This document shows positions 25,022-34,089 of a stretch of 64,000 nt of DNA, in pieces (within the stretch, counting starts at the first letter, position 1; each line of letters opens with the position of its first letter). The notes under the pieces are model-generated. The model was given only the letters and a program-made list of their open reading frames with translations, did not search any database and was not told where the DNA came from. A program made the translations under genes and the position numbers. This DNA comes from Pseudooceanicola atlanticus (GTDB taxonomy: Bacteria; Pseudomonadota; Alphaproteobacteria; Rhodobacterales; Rhodobacteraceae), in assembly GCF_000768315.1 (NCBI RefSeq), contig NZ_AQQX01000013.1:37423-101422 (forward strand). The letters are read 5' to 3'.

Positions 25022-26266
25022 ATGAAGGTCATCATTGCCGGCGGCGGCATCGGCGGCCTGACGGCCGCACTCTACCTGCACAAACACGGCGTGCCCTGCC
25101 AGGTGTTCGAGAAAGTGCCGAAGATCCAGCACCTGGGCGTCGGCATCACCATGCTGCCCCACGCGATCAGCGCGATGAACGAACTGGGCCTGATGGAGCC
25201 GCTGGACGCTCTGGGCGTGCGGACTGACCGGATGATCTTCCGCACAAGGGGCGGGCAGGAGGTCTGGAACGCGCCGCGCGGCCTTGCGGCGGGCTATGAC
25301 GTGCCCCAGATCACGGCGCATCGTGCCGATATCCACCAGGTCCTCCTTGATGCTGTGGCCGAGCGGTTGCCCGATGGGACGCTGACCCTCGATGCCGCCT
25401 TCGATGCGGTCGAGGAGACCGGCGACGGCGTCCGCGTCACCCTGCGCCGGGCCGATGGCAGCACCTTCACCGCCGAGGGCGACGTGCTGATCGGCGCAGA
25501 TGGCATCCACTCGGCCGTCCGCCGGCACCTCAACCCCGACGAAGGGGCCCCGCGCTGGTCCGGCCTGATGCTGTGGCGCGGGTCGCTCGACTGGCCAAAG
25601 GTCCTGGACGGGCACACGATCATCAATTCGGGTGGCATCGACCGCAAGTTCATCTTCTACCCGATCGGTCCGGGCAAGACGCCCGAGACGCAGTTGATGA
25701 ACTGGGCCTGTGTCGTGCGCCAGGCCGAACCCGGCGCACCGACGCCCGGCCGCGAAAGCTGGAACAGCGAAGCCAAGGCCGAAGCGCTGCACCCGATCCT
25801 GAAGGATTTCACCGTCCCGGAAACCGATATCCGGGCCATGGTCGATGCGACGCCGGTCTTCTGGGATTTCCCGATGTGCGACCGTGATCCGCTGGACAGC
25901 TGGACCAGGGGGCGGATCACCCTTCTGGGCGACGCGGCGCACCCGATGTACCCGTTCGGGGCCAACGGCTCCGCGCAGGCCATCCTGGACGCCCGCGCGC
26001 TTGGCCGGCTCTGTGGCGCCGGGGGTGATCCTGCGGAGGTCCTCAAAGCCTACGAGGCTGAACGCCTCGGCCCGGTGAACGAAGTCGTTGCGGGCAATCG
26101 CACCGGCGGGCCCGAGCGCGTGATCGACGAGGTGGAAACCCGCATCGCCGATCTGCCCGGCCAGCGCTTCGACGATCTGGAACAGATCCTGCCGTTTGAG
26201 GCGCGCGACGCGATCGTCAACGGCTACACGAAGATGGCTGGCTTCGCGACCGAGCAGGTCAGCTGA
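25022..26266 (+). CDS. FAD-dependent aromatic monooxygenase (salicylate hydroxylase-like)
   Basis: 414 aa, class A flavoprotein hydroxylase. The N-terminal dinucleotide fold is IIAGGGIGGLTAALYLHKHG, the DG motif is LIGADGIHSAVRRHL and the GD motif is LLGDAAHPMYPFGANGS. These enzymes use NAD(P)H and O2 to hydroxylate or decarboxylatively hydroxylate aromatic acids. Directly after the cupin gene and last in the operon; a hairpin follows. Combined with the molybdenum hydroxylase, it suggests ring hydroxylation in two steps (inference). Confidence 0.9.
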   Translation: MKVIIAGGGIGGLTAALYLHKHGVPCQVFEKVPKIQHLGVGITMLPHAISAMNELGLMEPLDALGVRTDRMIFRTRGGQEVWNAPRGLAAGYDVPQITAHRADIHQVLLDAVAERLPDGTLTLDAAFDAVEETGDGVRVTLRRADGSTFTAEGDVLIGADGIHSAVRRHLNPDEGAPRWSGLMLWRGSLDWPKVLDGHTIINSGGIDRKFIFYPIGPGKTPETQLMNWACVVRQAEPGAPTPGRESWNSEAKAEALHPILKDFTVPETDIRAMVDATPVFWDFPMCDRDPLDSWTRGRITLLGDAAHPMYPFGANGSAQAILDARALGRLCGAGGDPAEVLKAYEAERLGPVNEVVAGNRTGGPERVIDEVETRIADLPGQRFDDLEQILPFEARDAIVNGYTKMAGFATEQVS

Positions 26267-26282
26267 CGGGCGCGATCGATTG

Positions 26283-26304
26283 GGGAGGGGTGCAAACCCT
26301 TCCC
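26283..26304 (+). terminator. hairpin after the catabolic operon
   Basis: GGGAGGGGT (26283-26291), GCAA loop, ACCCTTCCC (26296-26304); eight of nine pairs match. It starts 17 bp after the monooxygenase stop. There is no long T-run, so termination strength is uncertain. Confidence 0.5.
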
Positions 26305-26335
26305 TGACAGCCTCAAACAACCTTGAAAAACGCAC

Positions 26336-26357
26336 CCCGCGCGAGCGCCGGTTTTTT
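26336..26357 (+). terminator. possible second terminator with T-run
   Basis: A short GC-rich imperfect stem (CCCCGCGCGAGCGCCGG) is followed by six T residues at 26352-26357. The stem is weak because of a mismatch and a small loop. Confidence 0.35.
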
Positions 26358-26532
26358 GACGCAGAGGGGTGCTCGAACAGGCCGTTGTTGGGGCTGTAAA
26401 CGACGCTTTGCCTCGCATGGACGGTATTTGCGTCCAAGACCGTGCACAATGAGGCCGGGATATCAATTGGCTTGGTATCGAGTTCCGTCTAATCTGCCGG
26501 CAAACGGCGCCGGGGCGCCGCTTGCCGCGCCT

Positions 26533-28713
26533 TCAGATCGACGGCAACTGGTCGATGAACTTGTCCATTGTCAGGGGATAGTCCCGCACGCGGATCCCGG
26601 TGGCGTTGTACATCGCGTTGGCCACGGCGGGGGCTGCGCCGCAAAGCCCCAATTCCCCCACGCCCTTGGCCTTGAGCGGTGTCGCAACCCCGTCGAGCGT
26701 GTCCAGGAAGATCACTTGCTGGTCCGGGATATCGGCATGGACGGCCACTTCGTAGCTGGCCATGTCGTGATTGGCAAAGAACCCGCGACCGCGGTCAAGC
26801 GCCATATCTTCAGACAGCGCCGCGCCGACACCCATGACCATGCCACCGATCACCTGGCTGCGCGCAGTGACCGGGTTCAGGATCCGGCCCGCGTCACAGA
26901 CCGCCAGCATGCGGCGGACCCGCGTTTCGCCGGTATAGGCATGCACGCCGACCTCCACGAAATGGGCGCCAAAGGTTCCCATGGCATAGCCATCCTGGAA
27001 ATCGCCCCATTCGATTGCGTCCTCGGCCGAAACCTCCTCGTTGATGTCCGACAGCGACATGCGGGTCTCACCGCTCACGACATTGCCATCGGCGAAGGTC
27101 GGATCCTGCAGGCCGAGATTGCCGGCGATCTTCTCGCGCAGGGCCATGCAGGCGGCATAGACCCCCGAGGTGGAGCTGGGTGCACCGAACTGACCGCCGG
27201 ACCCCGAGGAAACGGGATAGGCGCTGTGGGCCATCCGCATTTCCACATCGTCCAGCGACATCCCCATCGTCTCGGCCGCCGTCTGCGCAATGATCGTGTA
27301 GGAACCGGTGCCGATATCGGTCATGTCCGTTTCGATGATCAGCTTTCCGCCATCAAGGATGGCACGGGCGCCGGATGGCAACACGAGCGCACCGCGATAG
27401 GCCCCGGCAACACCATGACCGATCAGCCAGTCGCCATCGCGGCGGCCCCCGGCGGAGGTGTTGCGTTCGGCCCACCCGAAAGCTTCGGCGCCGCGTTCAA
27501 GGCATTCGACGAAATGCCGGTCGCTGAAGGGGATGTCCGGGTCGGACGGGTTCACCTGCGTATCGTTGATAATCCGGAACCGGACCGGATCCATCTCGAG
27601 CGCTTCGGCCATCTCGTCCATTGCAATCTCCAGCGCCATCAGGCCGGAGGCTTCACCGGGCGCGCGCATGTCCGCGGTTTCCGGCAGCGGCATGTCGAGC
27701 ACATGGTTCTTCACCCGGCGGGTTTCCCCGGCGTAGAAAATGGGCGTCTGGGCGGTCGCGTTCTCTCCGCGCCCCCCGGGCAGGCAATAGGCGGCAGCTT
27801 CGTGCCAGATGCCTTTCAATGTCCCGTCGGGATTGGCCGCCAGCCGGATACGCTGGACCGTGGCCGATCTGTGCGTGGTGTTGTTCATCACCATCGGCCG
27901 CGGCAGGGCCAGCTTGACCGGAACACCGGCCGCGCGGGACCCGAGCGCGGCCAGCACCGCATCGGCCCGCAGCCACAGCTTGGCCCCGAACCCGCCGCCG
28001 ACATAGGGGCTTTCGACCCGGATACGCTCGGGCTCGATCCCGAAGGTCGTGGCGATGGACTGGTGGTTCCAGTTGATCATCTGGTTCGAGGTCCACACCG
28101 TCATGTCGCCCCCGTCCGACCAGTCGACGGTCGAGGCATGGGGCTCCATCATCGTGTGGCTCTCGCCCGGGGTGTGATACATCTGGTCCGTCACCACCGC
28201 GGCGTCGCGAAAGGCCGCGTCGACATCGCCGAACAACGTGTCGGGCTCGCCTGATCCCTCGACCCGGCGGAACGCCGCATCCAGGTCCAGGTCGGCGGCC
28301 TCGCCCTCTTCGTAGGTGACGTCGATCCGGGCCGCCGCGGCGCGGGCCTGTTCAAAGGTTTCGGCCACGACGACGGCGATGGCCTGGTGGTAGTGCTGCA
28401 CCTCGTTGCCGCCGAACAGGCGGGCCACGTTGTTCATCCCCTTCTCAAGGGGGTCGATGTCCAGCGTGGTCACGACCGCGCGGACGCCCGGGGCGTTGCG
28501 GGCCGCCTCTGCGTCCATAGCGGTGATCCGCCCATGCCCGATCGCCGCCCCGAGAGGGTAGCCGTAAAGCGCATCGGGCGCCGCGTCATTGCGTTCATAG
28601 GCGTAGGGCGCGGTCCCTGTGACCTTCAGCGGGCCGTCGACCCGCTGGGTGGGCTTGCCGATGATTTTCGCGTCGTCGAAGAGGTTGGTCTCGACCGGTG
28701 AATTGAATTTCAT
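26533..28713 (-). CDS. paoC: PaoC-type aldehyde oxidoreductase molybdenum subunit
   Basis: 726 aa. Begins with IGKPTQRVDGPLKVTGTAPYAYE, as in E. coli PaoC (YagR), and has the MGVGAA, GSGGQFGAPSS and C-terminal KAKGVGELGLCGAAPAVANA (catalytic Glu) motifs. The PaoABC enzyme is a periplasmic trimer that oxidises aromatic aldehydes to acids. It is one base from paoB on the same strand. The usual maturation factor PaoD is not in the window. Confidence 0.92.
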   Translation of the reverse strand: MKFNSPVETNLFDDAKIIGKPTQRVDGPLKVTGTAPYAYERNDAAPDALYGYPLGAAIGHGRITAMDAEAARNAPGVRAVVTTLDIDPLEKGMNNVARLFGGNEVQHYHQAIAVVVAETFEQARAAAARIDVTYEEGEAADLDLDAAFRRVEGSGEPDTLFGDVDAAFRDAAVVTDQMYHTPGESHTMMEPHASTVDWSDGGDMTVWTSNQMINWNHQSIATTFGIEPERIRVESPYVGGGFGAKLWLRADAVLAALGSRAAGVPVKLALPRPMVMNNTTHRSATVQRIRLAANPDGTLKGIWHEAAAYCLPGGRGENATAQTPIFYAGETRRVKNHVLDMPLPETADMRAPGEASGLMALEIAMDEMAEALEMDPVRFRIINDTQVNPSDPDIPFSDRHFVECLERGAEAFGWAERNTSAGGRRDGDWLIGHGVAGAYRGALVLPSGARAILDGGKLIIETDMTDIGTGSYTIIAQTAAETMGMSLDDVEMRMAHSAYPVSSGSGGQFGAPSSTSGVYAACMALREKIAGNLGLQDPTFADGNVVSGETRMSLSDINEEVSAEDAIEWGDFQDGYAMGTFGAHFVEVGVHAYTGETRVRRMLAVCDAGRILNPVTARSQVIGGMVMGVGAALSEDMALDRGRGFFANHDMASYEVAVHADIPDQQVIFLDTLDGVATPLKAKGVGELGLCGAAPAVANAMYNATGIRVRDYPLTMDKFIDQLPSI

Positions 28714-28714
28714 C

Positions 28715-29665
28715 TCAGGCCTCCTTCAGCATGGCGGCGAGGGTCCGCTCGGCGAGGGTCAGTTTGAAGGCGTTCTCCTCCGTCGGCGTGGCACCGTCCA
28801 ACAGGACGGACATCACGGCGGCGGCGCCGTTGGGCAATTGCGCGTCGGCGTCAGCCCGGCGCCAGGGCTTCGGGGCGACGCCCCCCAGGGCGACACGTCC
28901 GGTGCCGTCGGCCTGGCGGACCAACGCGACGGAGACGAGTGCGAAGGCATAGGACGCGCGGTCGCGCACCTTGTGATAGGCCTGCGTGCCCCCAACGGGT
29001 GCAGGCAGGCGAACATGGGTTATCAGCTCTCCGGGCATCAATGCGGTTTCCCGCTCGGGCGTGTCACCCGGCAGGAGGTGCAGATCCTCCACGGCGATCT
29101 CCCGGGTCATGCCGGAAGGCGTGACGGTTTCCACGATGGCGTCCAGCACCCGCATGGCAACGGCCATGTCCGAGGGATGGGTCGCGATACAGGACGAAGA
29201 CGTGCCGATCACACCCAATTGGCGCGAAAATGCCCCTTCGGTCAGGGCGCCGCACCCCGATCCGGGGCTGCGTTTGTTGCAGGGCATGTTGGTATCGAAG
29301 AAATACGGGCAACGGGTACGCTGCAGCAGGTTGCCGCCCGTCGTTGCCTTGTTGCGCAACTGACCCGTGGCCCCCGCGGCGATGGCCCGGGTCAGGACCG
29401 GGTAGTCGCGGCGGATGCGGGGATGGGCCGACAGCGCGGTGTTGGTCACCAGGGTGCCGATCCGCAATCCACCGTCTTCCGTCTCCGTGACCTCGTCCAG
29501 CCCCAGGCCGTTCACGTCGATCACGTGGGCCGGTGCCTCGATCTCGTGTTTCATCAGGTCCAGCAGGTTCGTGCCGCCTGCCAGGAATTTCGCGCCCTCG
29601 ACCTCTGCGGCCCGTGCCACGGCCTCGGACGGATTAGCGGGTTTTTCGTAGGAAAAGGCTCTCAT
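28715..29665 (-). CDS. paoB: PaoB-type FAD and [4Fe-4S] subunit
   Basis: 316 aa. FAD site [20 protein letters not shown] (about 30-50), [18 protein letters not shown], then the PaoB-specific Cys insertion [20 protein letters not shown] (next to GCGA) and [11 protein letters not shown] that holds an extra 4Fe-4S cluster in E. coli PaoB. This insertion distinguishes it from the FAD subunit at 16002. Overlaps paoA by four bases. Confidence 0.93.
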   Translation of the reverse strand: MRAFSYEKPANPSEAVARAAEVEGAKFLAGGTNLLDLMKHEIEAPAHVIDVNGLGLDEVTETEDGGLRIGTLVTNTALSAHPRIRRDYPVLTRAIAAGATGQLRNKATTGGNLLQRTRCPYFFDTNMPCNKRSPGSGCGALTEGAFSRQLGVIGTSSSCIATHPSDMAVAMRVLDAIVETVTPSGMTREIAVEDLHLLPGDTPERETALMPGELITHVRLPAPVGGTQAYHKVRDRASYAFALVSVALVRQADGTGRVALGGVAPKPWRRADADAQLPNGAAAVMSVLLDGATPTEENAFKLTLAERTLAAMLKEA

Positions 29666-30306
29666 GCGTTTTCCTCCGCGACTTGGGTGATGGCTGACAG
29701 GATGTTGGCGTAGGCGCCGCAGCGACAGATATTGCCAGACATGCGTTCGCGAATTTCAGCGTCGGTCATGGCAATCTCTGCGGTCAGATCGCCGGTGACG
29801 TGGCTGGGAATGCCCGCGCGGATTTCTTCGATCACTTTGCGGGCCGATTGGATCTGACCCGGGGTGCAATAGCCGCACTGAAACCCGTCCTGTTCGACAA
29901 AGGCCGCCTGCATCGGGTCCATGTTGTCGGGCTGGCCGATCCCTTCGATCGTTTCGATCTCGTCACCATCATGCATGACGGCGAGGCTGAGACAGGCGTT
30001 GATGCGCTCCCCGTTGACGGTACAGGTGCACGCGCCGCACTGCCCGTGATCGCAGCCCTTCTTCGTCCCGGTCAGCTTCAGGTGTTCGCGCAGCGCGTCA
30101 AGAAGGCTCACCCGGTTGTCGACGGTGATCTCCCGCGGCGTGCCATTCACGACAAGAGTGACAGTGCTGGTCTGCGGGCCGACGGGTTGCGGGGCTTCGG
30201 CGGTCTGGGCCGAAGCGTCTCTGGTCATGCTGTGGGTCAAGGCTGCCGCGGCGGTGCCCGCCAGCAGGGTACGGCGGCGTAGGGTGAATCCGATGGGTGG
30301 GCTCAT
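29662..30306 (-). CDS. paoA: PaoA-type [2Fe-2S] subunit, Tat-exported
   Basis: 214 aa. The Tat signal reads [16 protein letters not shown], followed by a linker and two 2Fe-2S domains ([46 protein letters not shown]). Exporting the folded trimer through this one signal is the known scheme for PaoABC. First gene of the minus-strand operon. Its role is detoxification of aldehydes in the periplasm. Confidence 0.93.
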   Translation of the reverse strand: MSPPIGFTLRRRTLLAGTAAAALTHSMTRDASAQTAEAPQPVGPQTSTVTLVVNGTPREITVDNRVSLLDALREHLKLTGTKKGCDHGQCGACTCTVNGERINACLSLAVMHDGDEIETIEGIGQPDNMDPMQAAFVEQDGFQCGYCTPGQIQSARKVIEEIRAGIPSHVTGDLTAEIAMTDAEIRERMSGNICRCGAYANILSAITQVAEENA

Positions 30307-30778
30307 GGCTGATCCTTCCTGTTTACGGACGTCCTGTCCGGCACGCGTCGGAACCCCGAGCGCTCAAAAAGGAAACGCGACCGTTTCGAAAAAGGTCCTC
30401 AGTTCATGTTCTGAATGGCCGAACACAGTGATGAGTGATTTTCATGGGCAGTGAAAAACCTGAGGACAATTGGGGCCTTGAGGGGCAAGACCCGCACTTG
30501 GTTTAACCCGGAGCGAAAACTCATATCGATCAGGCCTTACCTTTTTGACGGCGAACAGCGTCGTGAGATCCTGCAGGCATGCCATTCGCAAAAGGAATTC
30601 AACCAGCTCTGCAAAACAGCGCTTCGCGAGAACTTTGCGCGACGTTGCGATGGAACTCCTCAATTGACTGGGGCAGTGTGCACCCGACTTGAAACCGCGA
30701 GGGGTCAAAGGGCAAAGGCATCAGTCAATGTCACAGGCTGGGGCTTAGCATCGCGACATAGATTTTGGAGGAGTCAAA
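30307..30778. other. gap without a supported gene
   Basis: About 470 bp upstream of both paoA and the oxidoreductase at 30779. Short open frames on both strands lack ribosome sites and recognisable domains. It should contain the paoA promoter and the promoter of the next gene. A small dyad TTCA-tgttc-TGAA is at 30403-30415. Confidence 0.5.
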
Positions 30779-31891
30779 ATGGCCACCACTGGCAAGCAAT
30801 TGTTCACGACACTGGATGCAGACGGAACGCTGACCGTTGCGATCGAAGACGTGAGCTTTCCCGATCCGACCGGCAACCAGGTCCTGGTGAAAATGGAGGC
30901 GGCGCCGATCAACCCGTCGGACCTCGCCATCCTGGCCGGTGCGGCGGATCTTGAAAACGCAACGTACACGCAGGGCAAATTCGTCGCGACCATGCCCGAG
31001 CCGTTCAATACCGGTTCCAAGGCGCGTCACGGTCTGAAACTCCCGGCCGGGAATGAAGGCGCAGGCACGGTCGTTGCCGCGGGTGACGGCGACGCTGCCA
31101 AGGCCCTCGTGGGGCAGCGCGTGGCCTGTGTGCCGGGCAATGCCTATAGCCAGTACTGCGTCGTCGATGCCAGGTCCTGCCTGCCCTTGGGCGATCACAC
31201 CGCCGAAGAGGGCGCGAGCGCCTTCGTCAACCCGATGACCGCGCTTGGTTTCGTCGAGAATGCCAAGATGGATGGGCAGAACGCGATCCTGCATACGGTC
31301 GGGGCCTCGAACCTGGGCCAGATGCTGACGCGTATCTGCCAGGAGGACGGCCTCGCTCTGGTCAATATCGTGCGCAAGGCGGATCAGGCGGACCTGCTGA
31401 AGAAGATGGGCTCCACCCATGTGGTGAACTCTTCGGACGACGATTTCATGGGTCAGCTCCGCACTGCGATCGAGGATACCGGAGCGTTTTACGGGTTCGA
31501 TCCGATCGGCGGCGGCAAGACCGTCGACACGGTCTTCAAGGCGATGGAGCAGGTGGCGGTCAAGCAGATGACCGAGTATTCGCGCTATGGCTCCAACCAG
31601 CAGAAACGGATGTTCATCTACGGGCGCCTGGACACGGGCGCGACCATGCTGTCGCCCAGCTATGGCTTTGGCTGGACGCTGTCGGGTTGGCTGCTCTTCC
31701 CGTTCCTGCAGGCGGCGGGGCAGGAAACCGTTGGGCGCATGCGCAAGCGCGTGCTTGAAAACCTCACGACGACCTTCGCCAGCCATTACAAGCAGCGCGT
31801 CAACCTCGAAGAGATGCTCACCAAGGAAGCCGTGACCGATTACCGGGCGATGAAGACGGGCGAGAAATACCTCGTCACGCCCTGGTCGTAA
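30779..31891 (+). CDS. medium-chain reductase, quinone oxidoreductase-like
   Basis: 370 aa. GroES-like N-terminal domain (VLVKMEAAPINPSDLAILAG) and a Rossmann domain (ILHTVGASNLGQMLTRICQ, VNIVRKADQADLLKKMGSTHVVNSSD). Catalytic zinc Cys ligands are absent, as in zeta-crystallin/QOR enzymes, which reduce quinones or enones with NADPH. Preceded by GGAGGA. It stands alone after the pao operon; a hairpin follows. Confidence 0.85.
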   Translation: MATTGKQLFTTLDADGTLTVAIEDVSFPDPTGNQVLVKMEAAPINPSDLAILAGAADLENATYTQGKFVATMPEPFNTGSKARHGLKLPAGNEGAGTVVAAGDGDAAKALVGQRVACVPGNAYSQYCVVDARSCLPLGDHTAEEGASAFVNPMTALGFVENAKMDGQNAILHTVGASNLGQMLTRICQEDGLALVNIVRKADQADLLKKMGSTHVVNSSDDDFMGQLRTAIEDTGAFYGFDPIGGGKTVDTVFKAMEQVAVKQMTEYSRYGSNQQKRMFIYGRLDTGATMLSPSYGFGWTLSGWLLFPFLQAAGQETVGRMRKRVLENLTTTFASHYKQRVNLEEMLTKEAVTDYRAMKTGEKYLVTPWS

Positions 31892-31905
31892 GCCATCGAT
31901 TGGCC

Positions 31906-31927
31906 GGCCCGGGAGCAATTCCGGGCC
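31906..31927 (+). terminator. hairpin after the oxidoreductase gene
   Basis: GGCCCGG (31906-31912) and CCGGGCC (31921-31927) pair perfectly around an 8-base loop, 15 bp after the stop. No T-run follows. Confidence 0.45.
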
Positions 31928-32264
31928 TGTCGCTCCGATCGTCAGCGCAGCTGTTACTGCGCCGCGCCGTGTCTGGCCGATACCATTTGCTCGGGGGGGC
32001 GCGATTTCGGCTTTGCCCCGCCTTGTTGAAGTGGGTCGGGCGTTCGACAAACCATTTTTGCCCCTATGCGCATGACGGTTTGCGGTACTGAGGCGAAGGT
32101 GCCAATGGGCCAAACTGCGTCTCTTCACACTGCAAATTTTGTTCAGACAGAGGGCTTCTCGCACCTTCCGCCGGACGCCTTGTGGTCCCCGATGTGGTCC
32201 GCCTTCAACTGCGGCACGTAGAGAAGGCAGGCGTGGGTATCGCGCCGGTTGCAAGGACCTGACG
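31928..32264. other. gap without a supported gene
   Basis: 337 bp between the hairpin and the MFS gene, with mixed composition. A 38-codon frame at 32105-32221 (MGQTASLHTANFVQ...) is the only small ORF, but it has no recognisable domain and is not called. Probably holds the MFS promoter. Confidence 0.45.
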
Positions 32265-33533
32265 ATGAGTTCCCACCCCAAGGAGCGGACCAATCTGTCT
32301 GCCTACGCGCTCTTCGCCGGTGTGCTGTCGGCGGCGGGGCTGCCGATCTACATGCATGCGCCCAAGTTCTTCTTCGACCAGTACGGGGTCGGGCTCGGCG
32401 CGCTTGGGTCGGTGCTGTTTGGCCTGCGTTTACTTGACGTGGTGCAGGACCCGGCTCTTGGTTGGTTCTCCGGTAGGGTCAAAAGGCGCGCGACGCTGGT
32501 AGCGGTCGTCGGGTCGACGATGGCTGCGGCCATGCTGGGTGTCTTTGCGCTGGCTCCGCCAGTGCCGCCTCTCGTTTGGTTCGCGTTTTCACTGGGGGTG
32601 CTCTCCACCGCGTTCAGTTTCCTGTCGATTACGTTCTACGCACAAGGCATTGCAAAGGTCGAACGCTCGCCTGATGTCAGTCATGTTCGGCTGGCAACCT
32701 GGAGAGAAGCGGGCGCTCTGATTGGAATCTGCGTAGCAGCGGTCGCACCTACATTGCTGGCTTTGCTGACGCCGAAGCCCTTTGCTCTTTTCTCGGTGCT
32801 GTTCGTGGTGGCTTTGGGTTTCGCCATCCTATCGATGCGCAGAGAATGGCAGGTGGTGAGCACGGATGCCCGACCCGCAATCGCCGTCCTATTGCGGGAT
32901 AGCGGTACGCGACGTCTATTGCTGATCGCCTTCGTGAATTCCGCGCCGGTGGCCGTCACGTCAACGCTCTTTCTGTTCTTCGTGCAGTATAGGCTCGATG
33001 CACCCGGACTGGAAGGTCCGCTGCTGCTGCTCTTTTTCGTTGCTGCGGCAATCAGTGCACCGCTCTGGGGAAAAGCAGGGCGGTTCTACGGTCTGCGCCG
33101 GACATTGCTGTCAGGTATGATCCTGGCTGTCGTGACCTTCGGCTTTGCAATATCGCTTGGGTCTGGCGACGTGTTGGCATTTGCGGTGATCTGTGTCGCT
33201 TCTGGTGCCGCGCTCGGGGCAGATATGACGTTGTTACCTGCCGCCTTTTCAGTGCATGTGGCGTCGGGCAAAAATAATGCTGGACAGGCGTTTGGTCTAT
33301 GGAATTTCGTGTCCAAAGCCAACTTGGCCTTGGCAGCCGTTATCGTACTGCCTGTGCTCGACTATGCTGGCCTATCCGCGGATCAACCGGTCGGTCCCGG
33401 CGGGCTCAGGACATTGACGCTTCTTTATGCGGTCCTGCCATGCGTCATGAAACTCATCGCCATCAAGTTGCTGATGACGTCGTCTGTGCTCGAGAAGATA
33501 GATGCCTCTGCGAGGGAAGCACTCCCAACCTGA
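32265..33533 (+). CDS. MFS/GPH-type transporter
   Basis: 422 aa with about twelve hydrophobic segments. The N-terminal region (YGVGLGALGSVLFGLRLLDV, DPALGWFSGRVKRR) resembles the glycoside-pentoside-hexuronide:cation symporter group of the MFS. The ATG at 32265 follows AAGGA. Its base composition is visibly less GC-rich than its neighbours, a hint of separate origin. Substrate unknown. Confidence 0.8.
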   Translation: MSSHPKERTNLSAYALFAGVLSAAGLPIYMHAPKFFFDQYGVGLGALGSVLFGLRLLDVVQDPALGWFSGRVKRRATLVAVVGSTMAAAMLGVFALAPPVPPLVWFAFSLGVLSTAFSFLSITFYAQGIAKVERSPDVSHVRLATWREAGALIGICVAAVAPTLLALLTPKPFALFSVLFVVALGFAILSMRREWQVVSTDARPAIAVLLRDSGTRRLLLIAFVNSAPVAVTSTLFLFFVQYRLDAPGLEGPLLLLFFVAAAISAPLWGKAGRFYGLRRTLLSGMILAVVTFGFAISLGSGDVLAFAVICVASGAALGADMTLLPAAFSVHVASGKNNAGQAFGLWNFVSKANLALAAVIVLPVLDYAGLSADQPVGPGGLRTLTLLYAVLPCVMKLIAIKLLMTSSVLEKIDASAREALPT

Positions 33534-33711
33534 CCCATATTTTTTGGTCAGAAAAACAGGAGTAATGGTGGCAAAGAGGTCGTTACACCGCAGGGGCAGC
33601 ATTGCTGTTTGCAGCCACAGCCAGCAAACATTGGTATCAGAGCCTTACGTTGTTCCCGGTAGCTGCCAGTAATACCGCAGTGTGCAACTGGGATTGGCCG
33701 ATACGTTAAGG

Positions 33712-34089
33712 TCAGGCCGGTGTCGCCGGAAGGACGGTCTTCAGCCTGGCCGGGTCGATCGGCTTCATGCAGGTTTCCGCGTCTGGGTAACGGCGGTTTA
33801 TCTCCGGGCCATCGACATGGCCGGAATGGAAGATCAGCCGGACACCCTTGTCCATCAGCATGTCGGCCAGCGGAAAAACGTGTCCGTCGCGAAGATTGAC
33901 GTCCAGAACCGCGATATCGGGCATCGTGTCATTCAACGCGGCCTTGGCGGATTTCATGTCGGCGAAAGGCCCGATGACGTCATAGCCCAGATCCTCCAGC
34001 ATGAATTGCAGATCCATCGCGACAATCGCCTCGTCTTCACATAGCAGGACCGTCCGATTAGGTGCTTTTGCCTCCGGCGCTCGGGACAT
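33712..34089 (-). CDS. single-domain response regulator
   Basis: 125 aa receiver domain: acidic pocket LLCEDEAIVAMDL, phosphorylation Asp in IAVLDVNL (about residue 59), Ser in IFHSGH, and conserved Lys in CMKPIDPARL. There is no output domain. Its start lies 32 bp inside the 3' end of the kinase gene upstream, so the two are translationally coupled and it is the likely phospho-acceptor of that kinase. Confidence 0.9.
   Translation of the reverse strand: MSRAPEAKAPNRTVLLCEDEAIVAMDLQFMLEDLGYDVIGPFADMKSAKAALNDTMPDIAVLDVNLRDGHVFPLADMLMDKGVRLIFHSGHVDGPEINRRYPDAETCMKPIDPARLKTVLPATPA

Noticed and set aside
15553..26266. Nicotinate degradation (nic/ndh) operon
   Set aside because: A molybdenum hydroxylase plus flavin monooxygenase fits in outline, but no dihydroxypyridine dioxygenase, deformylase or amidase gene is present.
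24500..26449. Long open frame (649 codons) on the minus strand
   Set aside because: It is antisense to the cupin and monooxygenase genes, which have clear motifs and ribosome sites; its translation shows no domain. High GC makes such shadows common.
26323..28254. Long open frame (643 codons) on the plus strand
   Set aside because: Antisense to paoC, which is unambiguous; translation shows no domain.
30442..30708. 88-codon frame on the minus strand
   Set aside because: No domain or ribosome site; not supported as a gene.
30451..30954. 167-codon frame on the plus strand upstream of the oxidoreductase
   Set aside because: No ribosome site or domain, and it overlaps the clear gene starting at 30779 in another frame.
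32105..32221. Small 38-codon ORF before the MFS gene
   Set aside because: Possible leader peptide but no family, weak ribosome site and no sign of coupling.
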